Shown here: positions 58,063 to 60,710 of the stretch, in pieces | Position numbering within the stretch: position 1 is the first letter of the stretch | Layout: every line of letters starts with the position of its first letter | Assembly (NCBI GenBank): GCA_027306755.1 | Contig: DAHUZE010000089.1 | Location: forward strand, 1 to 60,710 | Length of the DNA stretch: 60,710 bases | From: Acidimicrobiaceae bacterium | Lineage (GTDB): Bacteria; Actinomycetota; Acidimicrobiia; Acidimicrobiales; RAAP-2 | Reading direction: 5' to 3' | Made by a program: the position numbers and the translations under genes | Notes under the pieces: generated by a model | Database searches by the model: none | What the model was told of the DNA's origin: nothing | Seen by the model: the letters and a program-made list of their open reading frames with translations, nothing else

Positions 58063-58470
58063 TCAGCGAGGGTCGGGCTCGGGGCGCGGCGGCTCGGGGC
58101 GCGGCGGCTCGGGGCGAGGCGGCTCGGCGTGCTGTCGGAGGTCCTCCAACCTGACCCATTCCAGGGTCGTCGCGTGCGTGCACTCGAGAACGACCGTGGG
58201 CGCCTCCCCCGCCTCGAGCGCCTCCTGCCAACGCGAGGCGCAGAGGCACCACCGGTCACCGCGCTGCAGGCCCCGGAACCCAGGGCGCGGCGTGGACAGG
58301 TCGTTGCCCTGCGCCCTCGAGAAGGCCAGGAACGCGTCGGTCACCACCGCGCACACGGTGTGCACGCCGAGATCTTCTGCCCCCGTGTTGCAGCAGCCGT
58401 CGCGATAGAAGCCCGTCAGGGGGTCGGCACTGCAGGGCTGGAGGTCCCCGCCGAGGACGTTCTTCGCCAA
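58063..58470 (-). CDS. DUF2237 family protein
   Basis: A 135-residue protein: KNVLGGDLQPCSADPLTGFYRDGCCNTGAEDLGVHTVCAVVTDAFLAFSRAQGNDLSTPRPGF....GDRWCLCASRWQEAL is the DUF2237 signature with six conserved cysteines, some probably metal-binding. TTG 58470 is the first residue of the conserved block. The C-terminus adds three PPRPE units from an exact 15-base tandem repeat. Function unknown. Confidence 0.9.
   Translation of the reverse strand: MAKNVLGGDLQPCSADPLTGFYRDGCCNTGAEDLGVHTVCAVVTDAFLAFSRAQGNDLSTPRPGFRGLQRGDRWCLCASRWQEALEAGEAPTVVLECTHATTLEWVRLEDLRQHAEPPRPEPPRPEPPRPEPDPR
58078..58125. repeat. Three 15-bp tandem units in the DUF2237 tail
   Basis: The unit CTCGGGGCGCGGCGG occurs about three times (third copy slightly changed), coding for PPRPE. 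Confidence 0.75.
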
Positions 58471-58564
58471 CGCCTCAGGACCTCGCCGCTGCTGCCGGAT
58501 GTGCGCCCAGCCTGCTCACCATGGCCGCCTGCACCCCCGCGCCGGACTAGAAAGTGGGCAGACT

Positions 58565-59383
58565 ATGGAGCACATTCTCGTCACCTGGGGTTATCTCGCC
58601 CTCTTTGCCGTCTGCCTCATCTCCTCCCTGGGCATACCCATCGGATCGGAGATCGTCACCGGCTATGCCGGGGCCCTGGCCAGCGGCAAGCTGACGTCTA
58701 CCCATGACCACCTGTCGCTGGGCGTGGTCATCGGCGTAGCGGTCGCCGGCGAGCTGGTGGGTTCCACCGCAGGGTACCTGGTGGGCCGGTACGGAGGTCG
58801 GCCGCTCGTGGACCGCCTGGGCAGGTACGTGCTCCTCACCCACCGAGACCTCGACCGGGCGGAGGCCTGGCTGAGCCGTCGGGGCGAGCCGTTCGTGCTC
58901 ATCGGACGGTGCATCCCGCTGCTGCGGTCGTTCGTGTCGGTGGCGGGCGGCCTCGGGGAGATGGCGTACGGCAAGTTCCTGGCCTTCACGGTCATCGGTA
59001 GCGCCATCTTCGTGAGCGTGCTGTCCGTGGTCGGCTACAGCCTGGGCGGCAGCTGGCACCGCGTCCTGAAGGACTTCGACTACGCCGGCTACGTGGCCGG
59101 CGCCCTGTTCGTCGTCCTCGTGGCGGCGGTGTTCCTCCACCGCCTCCGGGTGGTACGGGCAGAGCGCAACGGCACCGACCCGCTCCACGCCCGGCGGGTG
59201 GTGGACGCCGACCGGACGCGTCCCGGCGGCCGCCCCGCGGTCCCGCCCCGGCGGTCGGTGGTCGCCCCGGGGCCGGTCGTGGCCCGGCGCCCCCCGTCGA
59301 CACCGAGCCGGCCGATCCCCCGCTCACCGGTCCCGCCCCGGCCCCCGGTGGGCCCGCCGGGCTCAGGTCCCATGGCCGACTGA
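58565..59383 (+). CDS. DedA family membrane protein
   Basis: A 272-residue DedA protein: HILVTWGYLALFAVCLISSLGIPIGSEIVTGYAGALASGKL, GELVGSTAGYLVGRYGGRPLVDRLGRYVLL, FVLIGRCIPLLRSFVSVAGGLGEMAYGKFLAFTVIGSAIF, with the conserved Glu, Arg and FVSVAGG-like motif. DedA proteins flip lipids across the membrane; undecaprenyl phosphate is a known cargo. A 60-residue Pro/Arg-rich tail follows the last helix. ATG 58565 is used. Confidence 0.92.
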   Translation: MEHILVTWGYLALFAVCLISSLGIPIGSEIVTGYAGALASGKLTSTHDHLSLGVVIGVAVAGELVGSTAGYLVGRYGGRPLVDRLGRYVLLTHRDLDRAEAWLSRRGEPFVLIGRCIPLLRSFVSVAGGLGEMAYGKFLAFTVIGSAIFVSVLSVVGYSLGGSWHRVLKDFDYAGYVAGALFVVLVAAVFLHRLRVVRAERNGTDPLHARRVVDADRTRPGGRPAVPPRRSVVAPGPVVARRPPSTPSRPIPRSPVPPRPPVGPPGSGPMAD

Positions 59384-59417
59384 CACGGTTGGCGCCCGCC
59401 GGCCGACGCCGTGCAGC

Positions 59418-60704
59418 TCAGGTCCGTGTGGGGTCCAGGAAGTCCCGGAACGCCGAAGCCAGGGCATCGAGGAGCTCGGGCGGTGCGGTGCCTGAGATGA
59501 GGAAGACGTTCCTCCCTCCCTTCTCGTCGGGGGTCACGTTCACCCGCAGGACGTCGCGGGCGGTGTTGACCCGGAACCGCCGCTGGCGAACCCCGGCCAG
59601 ATCCGGTCCCTGGCGCTCGGTGAACATGAAGAACGACACCGTCGGCTCGGGGGGGGCGAACGGCGACGGCGCCTGGATCCGTGCCTCGGCCAGCGGGACG
59701 GGCACGGCGCTCGCCGCAAGGGCCGACCGCAGGGCGGCCATCACCCGCGGGGACACGTCCTCCAGGCGGTCCCCGGCGGTCAACTCGGCCAGCAGGCGGA
59801 CCGGGCCGACGAAGTTCCCGATCACGCCCCGTGACCCAGGGCGGCTGCGGTTGGCGACGGCCGAGGTGACGACGAACCGCTCGGCGCCCGCCACCCGGGC
59901 CAGCGCCATCTCCAGCCACGAGAGCACGACCACGAACGGCATCGCCGCCATGCCCGGCGTCCGTGCCACCAACCGCTGCCACCGGTCGGCCGGCACGTTG
60001 AAGAACCGCGACCGGGGCCGGCCGGAGATCTCGGTGGGCCACGATCCGGCGGCCACCGGCTCGTCGCGCAGGGTGGCCCAGTGCTGGACGGCACGATGCT
60101 GCACCGCCTCGGGCACCGGGTTGTCGAGCACCCAGCGCAGGTAGCTGCCCTCCGAGGGGACCGGCAGCTCCGGGGGCTCCTTTCCGGCGTGCCTGGCGTA
60201 GGCCCGGGAGAGCTCGGCGGCCATCAACGTGCCCGACTCCCCGTCCACGAGCGCCTCGGCCACGAAGATCGAGAGCACGTGGGTCTTGGGGGCGACGCGG
60301 TAAAGGGTGGCACGCAGCCGGGCCTCGTCCCAGGGCGTCAGGTCCCGGTACTCGGCCTCCACGGCCCGCACGGCCGTCGCCAGTGCCTCCACCTTGGGGC
60401 GGTCGTCCACGCCGATCTCGTAGAGCACGCCGGGGCGGAACGGGGCGACCACCTGGACCGGACCGTCCGGAGCCTGCTCGAAGCGGACCCGAAGGATGTC
60501 GTGGGCGGCCACGACGTCGTCCACCGCCCGGGCCAGCGCGCCGGCGTCCAGCTTGCCGTTGAGCTGGTACACCCAGCTCATGTGCTCCCTGCTCGGGTTG
60601 TGCGGGGCCATCAGCAGCGAGGACTGCTGGGTCAGCGACAGCGGCGCCCGCACCGGGGCGGGGTCCTGCTCCGTCTCGCCTCGTGCCGGCACCGGCATGC
60701 TCAT
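59418..60704 (-). CDS. Condensation-domain-like protein with altered active-site motif
   Basis: A 428-residue NRPS condensation-like fold: PLSLTQQSSLLMAPHNPSREHMSWVYQLNGKLDAGALARAVDDVVAAHDILRVRF, LTPWDEARLRATLYRVAPKTHVLSIFVAEALVDGES, VTSAVANRSRPGSRGVIGNFVGPVRLL. The catalytic HHxxxDG is replaced by AEALVDG, so both His are lost. A carrier-protein or docking domain is absent. It resembles the start of standalone C-domain proteins, perhaps a chaperone or structural domain, or a divergent acyltransferase. ATG 60704 is near the window edge, so more may lie upstream. Confidence 0.82.
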   Translation of the reverse strand: MSMPVPARGETEQDPAPVRAPLSLTQQSSLLMAPHNPSREHMSWVYQLNGKLDAGALARAVDDVVAAHDILRVRFEQAPDGPVQVVAPFRPGVLYEIGVDDRPKVEALATAVRAVEAEYRDLTPWDEARLRATLYRVAPKTHVLSIFVAEALVDGESGTLMAAELSRAYARHAGKEPPELPVPSEGSYLRWVLDNPVPEAVQHRAVQHWATLRDEPVAAGSWPTEISGRPRSRFFNVPADRWQRLVARTPGMAAMPFVVVLSWLEMALARVAGAERFVVTSAVANRSRPGSRGVIGNFVGPVRLLAELTAGDRLEDVSPRVMAALRSALAASAVPVPLAEARIQAPSPFAPPEPTVSFFMFTERQGPDLAGVRQRRFRVNTARDVLRVNVTPDEKGGRNVFLISGTAPPELLDALASAFRDFLDPTRT

Positions 60705-60710
60705 CTGCTC

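Overview
The window is about 70% GC with densely packed genes, many of them joined by ATGA, GTGA or even CTGA stop/start overlaps. It looks like a free-living actinobacterium, most likely of the class Acidimicrobiia or a close relative. That placement is inferred from an actinobacterial dcw cluster start (mraZ-rsmH-ftsL-ftsI), ergothioneine genes (egtB-egtD), a WS/DGAT wax ester synthase, DUF3040 and DUF2630 proteins, a DevR-like regulator, an actinobacterial-type LexA box, and a SpoIID protein with tandem GYW(L/E)VASDGG(I/V)FTFG repeats typical of Acidimicrobiia. No plasmid, prophage or CRISPR array is visible.

Layout. 1-2301: cell-division operon on the minus strand, with a readable promoter and MraZ boxes. 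2474-5298: minus-strand string of lipoate/biotin ligase-like, HNH, small conserved protein, ROK kinase and DUF3040. 5507-8497: LapA-like protein, msrA, and a divergent ABC-2 exporter. 8660-10959: egtB-egtD. 10968-16069: unusual cytochrome b, encapsulin-cargo ferritin, DUF2630, lon. 16138-20445: MerR regulator divergent from a diiron oxygenase / Baeyer-Villiger-type monooxygenase / SDR operon, with both -10 elements buried in one palindrome. 20476-29842: secreted propeller protein, MhuD-like heme-degrading enzyme with a His-rich insert, DevR-like regulator with DosR-type boxes, histone-deacetylase-like amidohydrolase, GNAT, DinB, MarR, acyl-CoA ligase. 30142-32887: alkB (LexA-controlled), sixA, mmsA. 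33019-43145: small membrane proteins, EamA, macro domain, putA, pdxH, GH76, and a kinase/phospho-lyase fusion. 43600-47202: a decayed methyltransferase, tRNA-Gly(GCC), wax ester synthase, dut, and a decayed tnpB. 47254-60704: orn, fatty acyl-CoA ligase, 1-Cys peroxiredoxin, crotonase, HAD, SpoIID-repeat protein, glycosyltransferase, nucleosidase, TetR, DUF2237, DedA, and a condensation-domain protein.

How the genes fit together. Several loci point to oxidative or redox stress (msrA, egtBD, peroxiredoxin, encapsulated ferritin, heme degradation) and to lipid or acyl-CoA metabolism (two AMP-ligases, crotonase, mmsA, wax ester synthase, the FMO/SDR/diiron operon). Many first genes have a TANNNT (or NANNNT) -10 element only 6-9 bases before the start codon. 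This implies leaderless transcripts and decides several start codons.
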